Positions 1 to 8,884 of a DNA stretch of 64,000 nucleotides are shown piece by piece (positions within the stretch are counted from its first letter, which is position 1; each line of letters starts with the position of its first letter). The notes below the pieces were generated by a model. It did no database searches. It saw only the letters and a list, made by a program, of their open reading frames with translations, and was not told the origin of the DNA. A program made the translations under genes and the position numbers. Origin of the DNA: Muribaculaceae bacterium (GTDB lineage Bacteria; Bacteroidota; Bacteroidia; Bacteroidales; Muribaculaceae); NCBI GenBank assembly GCA_022509065.1, contig JAFLTY010000005.1, positions 25,386 to 89,385 on the forward strand, read 5' to 3'.

Positions 1-900
1 CCTGCATTGCTGATGGCCAATGAATTTCTGTCTCGCGGCATGAATATAGTTTCGACGCGCGGACGCAATCCCGCTTTCGACGAAACGGTGACAAGCGACG
101 GCAACGGTGGCCTGAAAGGATCGCGTGTTGTTGTTGTTGTTGACGAGCTTACCGCCAGCGCCAGCGAGATATTCTCGGGAGCGATGCAGGATAACGACCG
201 TGGCCTCGTAGTAGGCAGGCGCACTTTCGGTAAGGGCTTGGTGCAACAACCCATCGAACTTGAGGATGGCAGTGAGATAAGACTCACTATTCAACGATAC
301 TACACGCCTTCGGGACGCTCCATACAAAAGACTTACAAACGAGGGCAAAACACGGAGTATGAGGAAGAAATCTTCGAACGATATCGCTCGGGAGAGATGA
401 TGAGTCTCGATTCGGCTAAAATAAACTTCGACCTCATGTTCAACAGCATTGGCGGTCGCCAACTCTATGGCGGAGGTGGTATTATTCCGGATATTTTTGT
501 CCCAAATGACACGGTCGGAACCAATTCATATTATGTCGATGTGGCGCGCCGCGGTCTTATCCGAAAATTTGCTAATGAGTACGTCAGTCTCAACCGGCCT
601 CAACTCATGAAAGCCACCGATGTCAATGAACTAATTAAATTGTTGCCTTCCAACGACATCCTTCTTTGGTCTTTTGCCGATTATGCCAAGATGAACGGTG
701 TCGCTCCAAGATGGTTCTACATCAACAATTCAGCCAAGTTAATTGTTACTCAGATAAAGGCGTTGATAGCTTATGACATTTTGGGTCGCGGAGCTTATTA
801 CAAAATCTACAACTCTATTGACACTAATGTCCGCGAAGCCGTCGACGCTCTCAAAGCCGGCAAAGCCGACTTTCCTATTACTGTCAATTCAACTGAGTAA
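1..900 (+). CDS. C-terminal processing peptidase, S41 family (5' truncated)
   Basis: This is the 3' part of a Tsp/Prc/CtpA-like serine protease; the reading frame is open to the left edge, so the signal peptide and PDZ domain lie outside the window. These enzymes trim periplasmic and envelope proteins from their C-termini. The Ser-Lys dyad is visible: Ser in TASASEI (bases 157-159) and Lys in FGKGLVQ (232-234), 25 residues apart as in E. coli Prc. After the catalytic domain come roughly 200 residues of C-terminal extension, as in the long Bacteroidales S41 proteins. The next gene starts 24 bases after the stop, so the two are probably cotranscribed. The true substrate cannot be read from sequence. 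Confidence 0.9.
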   Translation, partial: PALLMANEFLSRGMNIVSTRGRNPAFDETVTSDGNGGLKGSRVVVVVDELTASASEIFSGAMQDNDRGLVVGRRTFGKGLVQQPIELEDGSEIRLTIQRYYTPSGRSIQKTYKRGQNTEYEEEIFERYRSGEMMSLDSAKINFDLMFNSIGGRQLYGGGGIIPDIFVPNDTVGTNSYYVDVARRGLIRKFANEYVSLNRPQLMKATDVNELIKLLPSNDILLWSFADYAKMNGVAPRWFYINNSAKLIVTQIKALIAYDILGRGAYYKIYNSIDTNVREAVDALKAGKADFPITVNSTE

Positions 901-924
901 CTAACCCTCTCATACATCAGGACA

Positions 925-1494
925 ATGAAAAAAGAAGATGTCCGCCGAAACGTCAAAGCACGAAAAACCGTTTTAAACGAAGCCGAAAAGGACCTCGCTG
1001 CTTCCGCTGTCTTCGACATTCTCGAAAAAACAGCTGCTTTCATAATGTCCAATAATATACTTATCTATCATTCTTTGCCCGACGAGTTGTCTACGCGTCG
1101 TTTCCTTGACAAATGGGCTTCGCGTAAAAAATTCTTTCTCCCGCGCATCAATGGTTTGAATCTCGAGATTCTGCCTTATGACCGGTCATCACTCCGATTG
1201 GGCACTTTTCAGATTGAAGAACCAACAGGCGACGAAACATGTTCGGTAAGCGAAATGGATCTAATCGTAGTTCCCGGTGTCGGTTACGATCCTTACGGTA
1301 ACCGTGTCGGACGGGGGAAAGGTTATTATGACCGACTGCTGCCTGAAAGCAATGCCACTAAAATTGGTGTCGCTTACGATTTTCAGGTCTTTGACCAAAT
1401 CGTAGCCGAGCCTCATGACGCTAAAGTCGATATCATAATCACAGACCGCTATTATTATCATGTGGCATCGAGACGTCGTCTAAGATTCCGCTGA
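925..1494 (+). CDS. fau: 5-formyltetrahydrofolate cyclo-ligase
   Basis: A 189-aa cytoplasmic enzyme that uses ATP to convert 5-formyl-THF to 5,10-methenyl-THF, salvaging a folate dead end. The family signature PGVGYDPYGNRVGRGKGYYDR sits near residues 116-136 and forms the phosphate/folate pocket; the N-terminal KKEDVRRNVKARK helix and the length are typical. The ATG at 925 follows the protease stop by 24 bases. A gap of about 110 bases precedes the next -7 promoter box, so the gene probably ends the upstream transcription unit. Nothing is missing from the expected domain. Confidence 0.93.
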   Translation: MKKEDVRRNVKARKTVLNEAEKDLAASAVFDILEKTAAFIMSNNILIYHSLPDELSTRRFLDKWASRKKFFLPRINGLNLEILPYDRSSLRLGTFQIEEPTGDETCSVSEMDLIVVPGVGYDPYGNRVGRGKGYYDRLLPESNATKIGVAYDFQVFDQIVAEPHDAKVDIIITDRYYYHVASRRRLRFR

Positions 1495-1603
1495 AACAGA
1501 CTCGTCAACATCTCCCTTTTCAGTATTTTCGTACATCGACTTTTCTTGTGCTAATTAATGCAAAAGAAAGTTAATGCACTCTCTCATTTTTAAGGTTTTT
1601 TGC

Positions 1604-1679
1604 TAAATTTGCGATGATATTGCCTTAATAGTGCCTTATCATTGCAACGCTACACGAGCGTTTACTGCTTCGGCAGTAA
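1604..1679 (+). promoter_or_regulatory. recJ -7 box and tandem leader hairpins
   Basis: TAAATTTG at 1604-1611 matches the Bacteroidetes -7 box; no good TTTG lies 19-21 bases upstream, so the promoter is incomplete. The predicted leader of about 95 bases carries two adjacent perfect hairpins: AACGCT/AGCGTT (1646-1651 with 1657-1662) and a 7-bp stem closed by a cUUCGg tetraloop (1662-1679). The tract after them is A-rich, not T-rich, so they do not look like a terminator. Confidence 0.5.
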
Positions 1680-1711
1680 CTTTCCAAGCAAAAAAATAAA
1701 AAACCATATAA

Positions 1712-3451
1712 ATGACTAACAGTAGATGGAACTATCTACCTCTATCACCCGAAGAACAGAAACTCGAAAGCGATTTGGCCCGCCGCTTCCATAAAGTAGA
1801 GCCAATCAGTGAGTTACTTGTCCAACGTGGAATAAGTTCTATCGAGGAGGCCGAGAAATTTTTTCATCCTTCTCTCCGAGATCTCCACGACCCGTTTCTT
1901 ATGCCGGATATGGACAAGGCGGTCGACCGCATTAACTTCGCGATGGGGGCGAAAGAAAAAATCATGGTCTATGGAGACTATGACGTTGACGGCACGACAG
2001 CCGTTGCGCTCGTGTATCGATATCTCCAAAACTTCTACAGCGAGATAGAGTTCGCGATTCCGGCCCGATACGACCAAGGCTACGGCATCTCGATGAAAAC
2101 TATCGATGATGCATACGAAGCCGGGGTCAAACTCATCATCATTCTGGACTGCGGTATCAAGGCTATCGAAGAAATCAAATATGCCAAAAGCCGCGGCATA
2201 GATTTTATTATCTGCGACCACCATGTGCCCGACCCCGAACTTCCTCCGGCGGTGGCTATACTTAACCCCAAGTTGGAAGGCACCACATATCCGTGTACTC
2301 ACCTCTCGGGTTGCGGGGTTGGTTACAAACTCATGCAAGCGTTCTCTATTTCCAACGGGCTCGGGACAGCCGAACTCGAGGGAATGCTCGACCTCGTGGC
2401 TGTTTCAATAGCGGCCGACCTGGTGCCTATGGTAGACGAAAACCGTGTCATGGCATACCATGGCCTTAAACGATTAAACTCGAATCCCAACATGGGACTT
2501 CGCGCCATTATCCGCACATGCGGCCTCGGGGGCAAGGAAATAACAATCAGCGATGTCATCTTCAAGATTGGCCCCCGAATAAATGCGAGCGGCCGTATGC
2601 AAAGTGGCATGGAAGCTGTCGAGTTGTTGGTATCCCGCGACCTTAAGGATGCGAACCGCCGCAGTCTCGCTATCGACCAATATAACAAGGACCGTAAAGA
2701 ACTCGACAAACGCATCACCGAAGAGGCCAACGAGATTCTTACACAGCGAGGTGAGATTGACAGCGATAAAAAATCGATTGTCATCTACAACAAAGACTGG
2801 CACAAAGGTATTATAGGTATTGTAGCATCACGACTCACTGAACTTTATTACAAGCCTTCGGTAGTCATGACTCTTGTCAATGGTCTTGCGACAGGGTCGT
2901 CCCGGTCTGTTCAAGGATTCGATATATACAAAGCAGTAGATTCTACGCGTGACCTCCTCGAAAATTTCGGCGGTCATACTTACGCCGTCGGTCTATCGAT
3001 GAAAGAAGAAAACATCCCCGAATTCACTCGTCGTTTTGAAGAGTTTGTTGCCGCCAATATCACTCCCGCTCAACTAACTCCGCAGATAGATATTGACGCC
3101 ATTATCGATTTCGCTAAGATTACTCCCGAGTTCGTATCAACTCTCAGACTATTCAATCCTTTCGGACCGGGCAACCAAAAACCTGTGTTCTGTACCCGAA
3201 ACGTCAAGGATTTCGGAACAAGCAAACTGGTTGGACGAAATTTTGAGCACATCAAGTTCGAGCTCGTAGACGACTCATCAGGTAAGGTATTTAACGGAAT
3301 CGCCTTTAACATGAGTCAGTTTTTCGACTATATCCATTCGGGACAGCCTTTCGACATCTGTTACACTATCGAAGAGAACAAGCATCATAACGAATCGGGC
3401 GCGCTCCAACTGCACGTCAAACAGATTCAGATAAACACTCATCCGGCCTGA
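1712..3451 (+). CDS. recJ: Single-stranded-DNA-specific exonuclease RecJ
   Basis: A 579-aa 5'-3' ssDNA exonuclease of recombination and mismatch/base-excision repair. The DHH phosphoesterase core is clear: GDYDVDG near residues 88-94, DCG near 147-149 and CDHH at 168-171, all Mn2+ ligands; the DHHA1 motif FGGH lies near 419-422, followed by the OB-fold C-terminal domain. Length is normal for RecJ. The stop overlaps the recQ start by one base (TGATG), so the two are translationally coupled. This pairing makes sense because RecQ unwinds the ends that RecJ degrades. Confidence 0.97.
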   Translation: MTNSRWNYLPLSPEEQKLESDLARRFHKVEPISELLVQRGISSIEEAEKFFHPSLRDLHDPFLMPDMDKAVDRINFAMGAKEKIMVYGDYDVDGTTAVALVYRYLQNFYSEIEFAIPARYDQGYGISMKTIDDAYEAGVKLIIILDCGIKAIEEIKYAKSRGIDFIICDHHVPDPELPPAVAILNPKLEGTTYPCTHLSGCGVGYKLMQAFSISNGLGTAELEGMLDLVAVSIAADLVPMVDENRVMAYHGLKRLNSNPNMGLRAIIRTCGLGGKEITISDVIFKIGPRINASGRMQSGMEAVELLVSRDLKDANRRSLAIDQYNKDRKELDKRITEEANEILTQRGEIDSDKKSIVIYNKDWHKGIIGIVASRLTELYYKPSVVMTLVNGLATGSSRSVQGFDIYKAVDSTRDLLENFGGHTYAVGLSMKEENIPEFTRRFEEFVAANITPAQLTPQIDIDAIIDFAKITPEFVSTLRLFNPFGPGNQKPVFCTRNVKDFGTSKLVGRNFEHIKFELVDDSSGKVFNGIAFNMSQFFDYIHSGQPFDICYTIEENKHHNESGALQLHVKQIQINTHPA

Positions 3452-5385
3452 TGTCTCCACGCGAGATCTTACAGCAATATTGGGGTTACTCCGATTTTCG
3501 TCCTCTCCAGCTTGACATCATCGAAAGTGTTCTTGCGGGTCATGACACGCTTGGCCTACTTCCTACTGGCGCCGGAAAATCGATAACATTTCAAGTCCCG
3601 GCTTTAATGTTGCCGGGACTTGCCATTGTTGTCACACCTCTTATTTCCCTTATGAAAGATCAGGTCGACAACCTCAAGGCCAAAGGCATTAAGGCTGCCG
3701 CCCTTTATTCGGGACAGTCGCGACGCGAAAGCAATTTGGTGTGCGACAAAGCCAGACTACAGGCTGTCAAATTGATATATGTCTCGCCTGAAAGGCTTCG
3801 CAACGAGACCTTTCGTTCAGAAGTCAAATCGTGGGATGTCAGTCTCATAGTCGTTGACGAAGCGCACTGCATATCGCAATGGGGTTACGATTTCCGTCCA
3901 TCTTACCTCAACATAGCATCCCTGCGTAAGGCCGTCCCCAATGTCCCCGTCCTTGCTCTGACAGCTTCCGCCACACCCTTTGTCCGTAATGACATTATAC
4001 AACATCTCGATTTCCGTGACGGATATAAACTGTTTACTCTCAGTTTTCATCGCACCAATCTGAGCTATGTGATACGTTATGACACCGACAAGGAGAACAA
4101 ACTTGTCGAGGCACTCAACGCCGTTCAGGGCTGCGCTATAGTTTACGTTCGCTCAAGGGTTGCCACCGCCCGTTATGCCGAAATACTCAATAAAGCAGGC
4201 ATATCGGCCACATTCTACCATGCAGGCCTTGATGCAGCCCTCAAAGAAGAACGTCAGCGTCTTTGGAAAGAAAATCAGGTTCGCGTTATCGTAGCCACCA
4301 ACGCTTTCGGCATGGGAATAGACAAGCCCGACGTTCGCCTCGTCATACACCTCGACGTCCCTCCATCTCTCGAGGAGTATTATCAGGAAGCCGGACGCGC
4401 GGGTCGTGACGGCAAACACGCCTATGCGCTATTGATTGCAGCCAATCACGACAAAGCCTCGCTCACGCGCAGACTCAACACGGCATTTCCGCCCAAGGAT
4501 TTCATCGCACAGGTCTACGAAAAGGCATGCGTTTTCATGGATATACCTGTAGGCGAAGGATTCGGACATGTCTATGAGTTCGATACTGCAAAATTCGCTA
4601 AGACTTTCCATTTTGATGCCGATCAGGTAAAAAGTGCACTCACCATTTTGTCTAATGCCGGATATTTCGACTATAATGAGGATCCTGCATCCCGGTCAAG
4701 GGTTCATATCTTAATACGACGTGACGAATTCTACAAGCTTAGTTTAACCACAGACGAACAGGCTGTTATCAATACCATACTGCGCCTCTATCCGGGACTG
4801 TTCGCAGACTATATTAACGTCGACGAAAAGATTATAGCTTACCACGCCGAACTAAACCACGAGGCCGTCTATCAGGCATTTTTATCTTTGTCAAGACAAA
4901 AAATCCTACATTACATTCCCAAAAGACAGCTACCCTTCATTTATCTTCCAACGTCCCGCGAGCTTACTCAACACATTGTGTTGTCACGTAGCGTATATGA
5001 CGACCGAAAAGCTCTAATGGCCGAGCGTATTCGGGCCATCCGTAATTTCGTGTTTGGCGCAGACGAATGCCGCGATAAAGTACTTCTGGCCTATTTTGGC
5101 GAAGAAGATGCCGACGATTGCGGAATGTGCGACATTTGCGTCGGTCACCGAAAACAGCGCTCAAAAAAAGAAATCTCCCGTAGCGACAAAAAAAAAGCTC
5201 GCAAGTCTTTCGAGCAGCATGTCATAGATTGCGTCATGCGCTATCCGGGTTTACATATCACCCAGCTAAAAGCAGCTCTGCCAGGACGTGAGGATGAATT
5301 GATAACAACACTTCGAAAACTCATCGACTCATCGGCTATTATACGCAAGGGCAACGCCCTGTATTTTAAGGAACACTACATCTGA
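3451..5385 (+). CDS. recQ: ATP-dependent DNA helicase RecQ
   Basis: A 644-aa 3'-5' superfamily 2 helicase. Walker A GAGKS is at residues 40-44, the DEAH box at 136-139, and the motif VI region contains QEAGRAGRDG. The RQC zinc ligands are visible in the C-terminal part (CRDKVLL...CGMCDIC). The end of the protein is a short basic linker plus a winged-helix-like segment instead of a clear HRDC domain, as in many Bacteroidetes RecQ proteins. It overlaps recJ by one base and precedes a HIRAN-domain gene by 20 bases, so all are likely in one repair operon. Confidence 0.95.
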   Translation: MSPREILQQYWGYSDFRPLQLDIIESVLAGHDTLGLLPTGAGKSITFQVPALMLPGLAIVVTPLISLMKDQVDNLKAKGIKAAALYSGQSRRESNLVCDKARLQAVKLIYVSPERLRNETFRSEVKSWDVSLIVVDEAHCISQWGYDFRPSYLNIASLRKAVPNVPVLALTASATPFVRNDIIQHLDFRDGYKLFTLSFHRTNLSYVIRYDTDKENKLVEALNAVQGCAIVYVRSRVATARYAEILNKAGISATFYHAGLDAALKEERQRLWKENQVRVIVATNAFGMGIDKPDVRLVIHLDVPPSLEEYYQEAGRAGRDGKHAYALLIAANHDKASLTRRLNTAFPPKDFIAQVYEKACVFMDIPVGEGFGHVYEFDTAKFAKTFHFDADQVKSALTILSNAGYFDYNEDPASRSRVHILIRRDEFYKLSLTTDEQAVINTILRLYPGLFADYINVDEKIIAYHAELNHEAVYQAFLSLSRQKILHYIPKRQLPFIYLPTSRELTQHIVLSRSVYDDRKALMAERIRAIRNFVFGADECRDKVLLAYFGEEDADDCGMCDICVGHRKQRSKKEISRSDKKKARKSFEQHVIDCVMRYPGLHITQLKAALPGREDELITTLRKLIDSSAIIRKGNALYFKEHYI

Positions 5386-5405
5386 CCTGCCCATATAATT
5401 AATCC

Positions 5406-6116
5406 ATGAGCAATTTCAAAATCGAGGCTATCTCAGAAGATGCTATATCCCTTACTCGTACAAACCTCCTCGAAAGCGATGAGGTAGTGGCGAGGTTGGC
5501 AAAGAATCACAATCGGTTTATCGTTGAGGTGAATAGTTACATGACTCCGGAAGAGTCCCACATTTTCTATCGTAATCTTATACGTCTCACGGCTGTCCAC
5601 AAGATAACTGCTGAAGCATTCCAATTTCAATTCGATGACCACACTCCTCGAACTGACGCCATAGCCGAACAACTCAAGACGAAAGGTTTCACAGATATTG
5701 TTTTCTTAAACCACTATTCTCCACAAATGGCTTGCGAGCCACAACAGGCATACGGTACAGGACGGTTCGTTTTCAAAAACTTTTATGTAACCGGAGTTCA
5801 ACACTACCTTGATGAGAGCAATCAGTTATGGCAATCCATGCATGCCGGCGACTCTCTTATTCTCTCTCCTGAACCCGACAACAAACACGACTCAAACGCT
5901 GTAGCTGTTCTAATTTCGGTGCAAAACGACGACCCGGTTAAAATAGGCTACATACCACGCTCTGAAAACAACGAGATAGCCGCATTGCTCAACGCCGGCT
6001 GGTCTCACATCGTCCACGCTGAAATATCCCAGTTCAACCCCGAAGCGTCCTGCAATGCACGAATTGGGGTGACCATTTATGTTATTCCTAACACCAAAGC
6101 GTCTACTCTAAACTGA
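5406..6116 (+). CDS. HIRAN-domain protein
   Basis: A 236-aa protein. The N-terminal 100 residues are not recognised. The C-terminal half (about 118-230) looks like a HIRAN domain: FYVTGVQHY at the start, then a central segment DSLILSPEPDNKHDSNAV and KIGYIPRSENNEIAALL, the typical L.REP.N.YD..AV and .GY.P pattern. HIRAN domains bind 3' DNA ends or stalled forks and are found in HLTF-type helicases and as stand-alone bacterial proteins. The 20-base gap after recQ and same strand suggest it works with RecQ/RecJ on damaged DNA, but this is inference. There is no signal peptide or membrane segment. Confidence 0.8.
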   Translation: MSNFKIEAISEDAISLTRTNLLESDEVVARLAKNHNRFIVEVNSYMTPEESHIFYRNLIRLTAVHKITAEAFQFQFDDHTPRTDAIAEQLKTKGFTDIVFLNHYSPQMACEPQQAYGTGRFVFKNFYVTGVQHYLDESNQLWQSMHAGDSLILSPEPDNKHDSNAVAVLISVQNDDPVKIGYIPRSENNEIAALLNAGWSHIVHAEISQFNPEASCNARIGVTIYVIPNTKASTLN

Positions 6117-6140
6117 TTCTCCACATAAACCACCTTGTGA

Positions 6141-6347
6141 ATGACTCCACTCAGCAACTTCCCTACTCTTCAGGATGCCGCAATCATACAAGGAATGCTT
6201 GAAGCTAACGGTATCCCTTCAGTACTATCCGATCAGAACAACCTTTATGTGCCCGTCTTTGGCGGCGTTACAATACTTGTTCGGGAGCAGGATCTTGACA
6301 AAGCAATCGAACTTCTCCGGGATCATAACGATGCCCAACCTCAATAA
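6141..6347 (+). CDS. DUF2007-type small protein
   Basis: A 68-aa protein resembling the DUF2007 'putative signal transducing protein' family: an N-terminal stretch in which two helices and a strand (TLQDAAIIQGMLEANGIPSVLSDQ) precede GGVTILVREQDLDKAIELL, the usual ferredoxin-like half-domain with the V-x-V-x-x-x-D-x-x-x-A motif. The biochemical role of the family is not established. It starts 24 bases after the HIRAN gene and ends only 12 bases from the convergent metallo-hydrolase gene, so there is almost no room for a separate terminator. It is probably the last gene of the recJ operon. Confidence 0.8.
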   Translation: MTPLSNFPTLQDAAIIQGMLEANGIPSVLSDQNNLYVPVFGGVTILVREQDLDKAIELLRDHNDAQPQ

Positions 6348-6359
6348 ACTCCTCCTATC

Positions 6360-7148
6360 CTACTCAAGTGCGCGTAGACGAATGTCCACATCGCTGCCGG
6401 CAAAGGCATTGACAATCGGAGTAAGATCGGTTTGACCGAAATGATATGGATAAACAATATGAGGTTTAATCATCTCGATTGCATGGATGGCTTGCTCCGG
6501 AGTCATGGTAAAAGGCTGGTTGACCGGCAGAAAGGCGACATCAATATCATCATCGGCCAATTGAGCCATTTCAGGGATATCTTCAGTATCGCCTGCCACA
6601 TAAATGCGAAATCCGTCGACAGAAATGACGAAACCGACATCGCCCCGGCTCTTGGGATGAAAGTCTAAATGCCCTTCAGTAATATTATATGCGGGCATAG
6701 TGACAAAGATGAAATTTCCCTGCTTATTATCAACCCTTTGACCTACAGACAGAGGCTCCGCCTTAATTTTTTCGGCCACCGCTCGACTTGTCATCACCTT
6801 GGTAGACTCGGTTGACAGTGTGCTTATAGTCTTTGCGTCCAGATGATCTTGATGCTCGTGTGTTACAAGTATCAAGTCGGCCTTAGGCAGTACGCTAAAG
6901 TCGTTACCGAACATCGAAACTGGATCTATATATACCAAGTAGTTATCAATATCGATGGCAATAGAACCGTGCTTGATAAAAATAATACTGATGTTTCGAC
7001 CTTCTTGGGTACTAAAGGTATCGTATTTGTAACCGTTTTGGGCAAACTTCTCTACATTAGGACTTTCTTTCATTGCATGCACGGGGTTAAATGAAATGAA
7101 GCTCATTATAATAAACAGAACAAATCTTATAATATATATTTTCTCCAT
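6360..7148 (-). CDS. Secreted metallo-beta-lactamase-fold hydrolase
   Basis: A 262-aa exported hydrolase with the two-metal HxHxDH motif THEHQDH (H97, H99, D101, H102) and later AGDTEDIPE and YPYHFGQTD ligands. The compact fold resembles the UlaG/YcaF (RNase Z-distant) group that cleaves phosphodiesters or lactones; the substrate is unknown. The N-terminus is a signal peptide with hydrophobic core at residues 6-20, so it acts in the periplasm. The ATG at 7148 is preferred to the TTG two codons upstream. It lies 40 bases downstream of the flavoprotein gene, with no visible promoter between, so the two may be cotranscribed. Confidence 0.85.
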   Translation of the reverse strand: MEKIYIIRFVLFIIMSFISFNPVHAMKESPNVEKFAQNGYKYDTFSTQEGRNISIIFIKHGSIAIDIDNYLVYIDPVSMFGNDFSVLPKADLILVTHEHQDHLDAKTISTLSTESTKVMTSRAVAEKIKAEPLSVGQRVDNKQGNFIFVTMPAYNITEGHLDFHPKSRGDVGFVISVDGFRIYVAGDTEDIPEMAQLADDDIDVAFLPVNQPFTMTPEQAIHAIEMIKPHIVYPYHFGQTDLTPIVNAFAGSDVDIRLRALE

Positions 7149-7188
7149 TGACAAACTTTTAAAATGAATATAACTTAAACTAATACAA

Positions 7189-7806
7189 CTACCTTATGAA
7201 ATGGGTGCGAGCCTCTACCGGCAACTGCAGGTCACCGAATCGTTCGCGCCCAAGAGCTATACTTTTTATCAGGTAAGCCACTGAAAGGCCGAGATGTCTC
7301 ATGGTCTGAAGTCCTTCGAGGTCTTTCTCTACATCTTCAGCCGTAAAACCATGAACTTCGTTCCAATAAGTGCTCGATGCTATCGGCATACCGCAGATGG
7401 TGAAATATTTGTTTATGTCGTCGAATGCCGATGTACTTCCGGCGCGACGCGAGGACACTACGGTGGCTCCGACTTTCATCACTTTTGAGAACGAGGTGCT
7501 GTAAAACAAGCGATCGAGAAACGAGAGAACTCCTCCGTTGGCATGCGCGTAATAGACAGGAGTTCCTACAATCAAACCTTGGGCTTTCTCAAACAGTGGT
7601 GCGGTTTCGTTTACCAAGTCGTTAAACACACACTTTCCATGTTCGCGGCAGTAATTACAGCCAATGCATCCCCGAATATCTTTGTTGCCTACATTTATTA
7701 TCTGTGATTCAATATCTTGGGCAGCAAGTGTATCCGCGACCTCTTTCAATGCTCTGGCAGTACACCCATTGAGATGAGGACTACCGTTTATCATCAATAC
7801 TTTCAT
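7189..7806 (-). CDS. Flavodoxin-fold NAD(P)H-dependent FMN reductase / iron-sulfur flavoprotein
   Basis: A 205-aa flavoprotein. The N-terminal MINGSPHLNGCTARAL (residues 4-19) is the FMN phosphate loop, and CIGCNYCREHGKC near residues 47-59 is the cysteine cluster found in iron-sulfur flavoproteins. The fold and GTPVYYAHANGGVLSFLDR (about 102-120) fit the NADPH-dependent FMN reductase/ISF family, which reduces quinones, azo compounds or nitro compounds; the true substrate is unknown. A TATTTTTG -7 box lies upstream on this strand at 7845-7852 with no matching -33 element. It is the first gene of a two-gene minus-strand unit with the metallo-hydrolase. Confidence 0.88.
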   Translation of the reverse strand: MKVLMINGSPHLNGCTARALKEVADTLAAQDIESQIINVGNKDIRGCIGCNYCREHGKCVFNDLVNETAPLFEKAQGLIVGTPVYYAHANGGVLSFLDRLFYSTSFSKVMKVGATVVSSRRAGSTSAFDDINKYFTICGMPIASSTYWNEVHGFTAEDVEKDLEGLQTMRHLGLSVAYLIKSIALGRERFGDLQLPVEARTHFIR

Positions 7807-7992
7807 AATAAAAGCGATTAAAGCGATGAAACTATATATTTATGCAAAAATACTAAATTCTGTTTGTTTTTAAAACTAAACCCGAAAAAATAATCCGACA
7901 TCACACTATCCAACTCTTAAATATTAAATATCAAATCAAAAATACCTCGGGGATACGTCACGTATGTTGCGTAGATAAAGTTGTTTAAATCA

Positions 7993-8023
7993 TTTGATGT
8001 CTAAAGAAAAAACGTTACTTTTG
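7993..8023 (+). promoter_or_regulatory. Bacteroidetes-type promoter for the acetyltransferase
   Basis: TTTG at 7993-7996, 19 bases, then TACTTTTG at 8016-8023: a full match to the TTTG/TAnnTTTG consensus. Transcription should begin near 8030, giving an 80-base leader. The rest of 7807-8111 is AT-rich and shows no other feature beyond the divergent -7 box noted for the flavoprotein gene. Confidence 0.7.
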
Positions 8024-8111
8024 CATAACAGCTGTTAACAGTCCGGGTTAACAATATATAAATCATTGACTAAAGAGTATTATCGTCATACCTAAATAAA
8101 TCTAATGCACA

Positions 8112-8696
8112 ATGACTGAATGGGATAAAATGCAAGAACATCAACTCTACGATGATTTTGACGCTGATCTTTTCGACCGTCGTGTCGAGGCAAAAAAACT
8201 GTTTAAAGAATTTAACCGCACTACCGACGACGAGGTTGAAAAACGCCAGGAAATAATGCGTAAACTTTTCAAGAAAGTCGGCGAACGCGTCTTTATGGAA
8301 CCTAACTTCGCATGCGAGTTTGGTAAAAATATCTCACTTGGAAACGATCTATATATCAACTTCGGGTGTACGTTGCTCGATTGCGGTCAGATTACAATAG
8401 GCAACAACACATTGATTGGCCCCAACGTGAGCATGTACTCAGCCAATCATTCACTCGATGCTGATGAACGCATAGCCGGAGCCCTCATACCGGAACCTAT
8501 CACCATAGGCAACCGAGTATGGATAGGAGGAGGAAGCATAATATTAAGTGGTGTTACCATCGGAGACGACTCGGTGATTGGAGCGGGAAGTGTTGTCACT
8601 CATGATATTCCGGCCGGTGTAGTAGCTGCCGGAAACCCATGCAAGGTGATACGGAAGATTACAGCAAAAGACAAGGTCGGATTCGTCAAGCCTTAG
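8112..8696 (+). CDS. Sugar O-acetyltransferase, LacA/Maa/NodL family
   Basis: A 194-aa trimeric left-handed beta-helix enzyme that moves acetyl from acetyl-CoA to a sugar hydroxyl. It has the Maa N-terminal domain (about 1-60) and then hexapeptide repeats; the catalytic His is in SANHSLD near residues 114-120. The C-terminal ITIGNRVWIGGGSIILSGVTIGDDSVIGAGSVV block is the acetyl-CoA end of the helix. The natural acceptor cannot be inferred; maltose and galactoside acetyltransferases look alike. It is monocistronic, with its own promoter and a stem-loop that overlaps its stop codon. Confidence 0.92.
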   Translation: MTEWDKMQEHQLYDDFDADLFDRRVEAKKLFKEFNRTTDDEVEKRQEIMRKLFKKVGERVFMEPNFACEFGKNISLGNDLYINFGCTLLDCGQITIGNNTLIGPNVSMYSANHSLDADERIAGALIPEPITIGNRVWIGGGSIILSGVTIGDDSVIGAGSVVTHDIPAGVVAAGNPCKVIRKITAKDKVGFVKP

Positions 8697-8734
8697 AGTC
8701 GGTTTGACGATGAATTATCGAACCGGCTCTTAGC
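8695..8734 (+). repeat. Stem-loop repeat, copy 1, serving as a terminator
   Basis: A 40-base inverted repeat starting inside the acetyltransferase TAG stop. AGAG pairs with CTCT, then a T-G pair, then CGGTT with AACCG, plus three more pairs around a GATGAAT loop. It is followed by TTAGC and a run of six T, so it probably terminates transcription. A near-identical copy with paired changes lies at 18661-18700. Confidence 0.75.
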
Positions 8735-8884
8735 TTTTTTCGTTGAATGTATTCATTGGAGAAAAGAGTTGTAAAAAATCGTTTGTCGATACAATAATTT
8801 CAATGTTGTCATCGTTTTAATTGTGTCCGGTTCAAATAATTGAAACCGCATGACATCTCTTAACTTCTTAACCAAATCTTGCCT

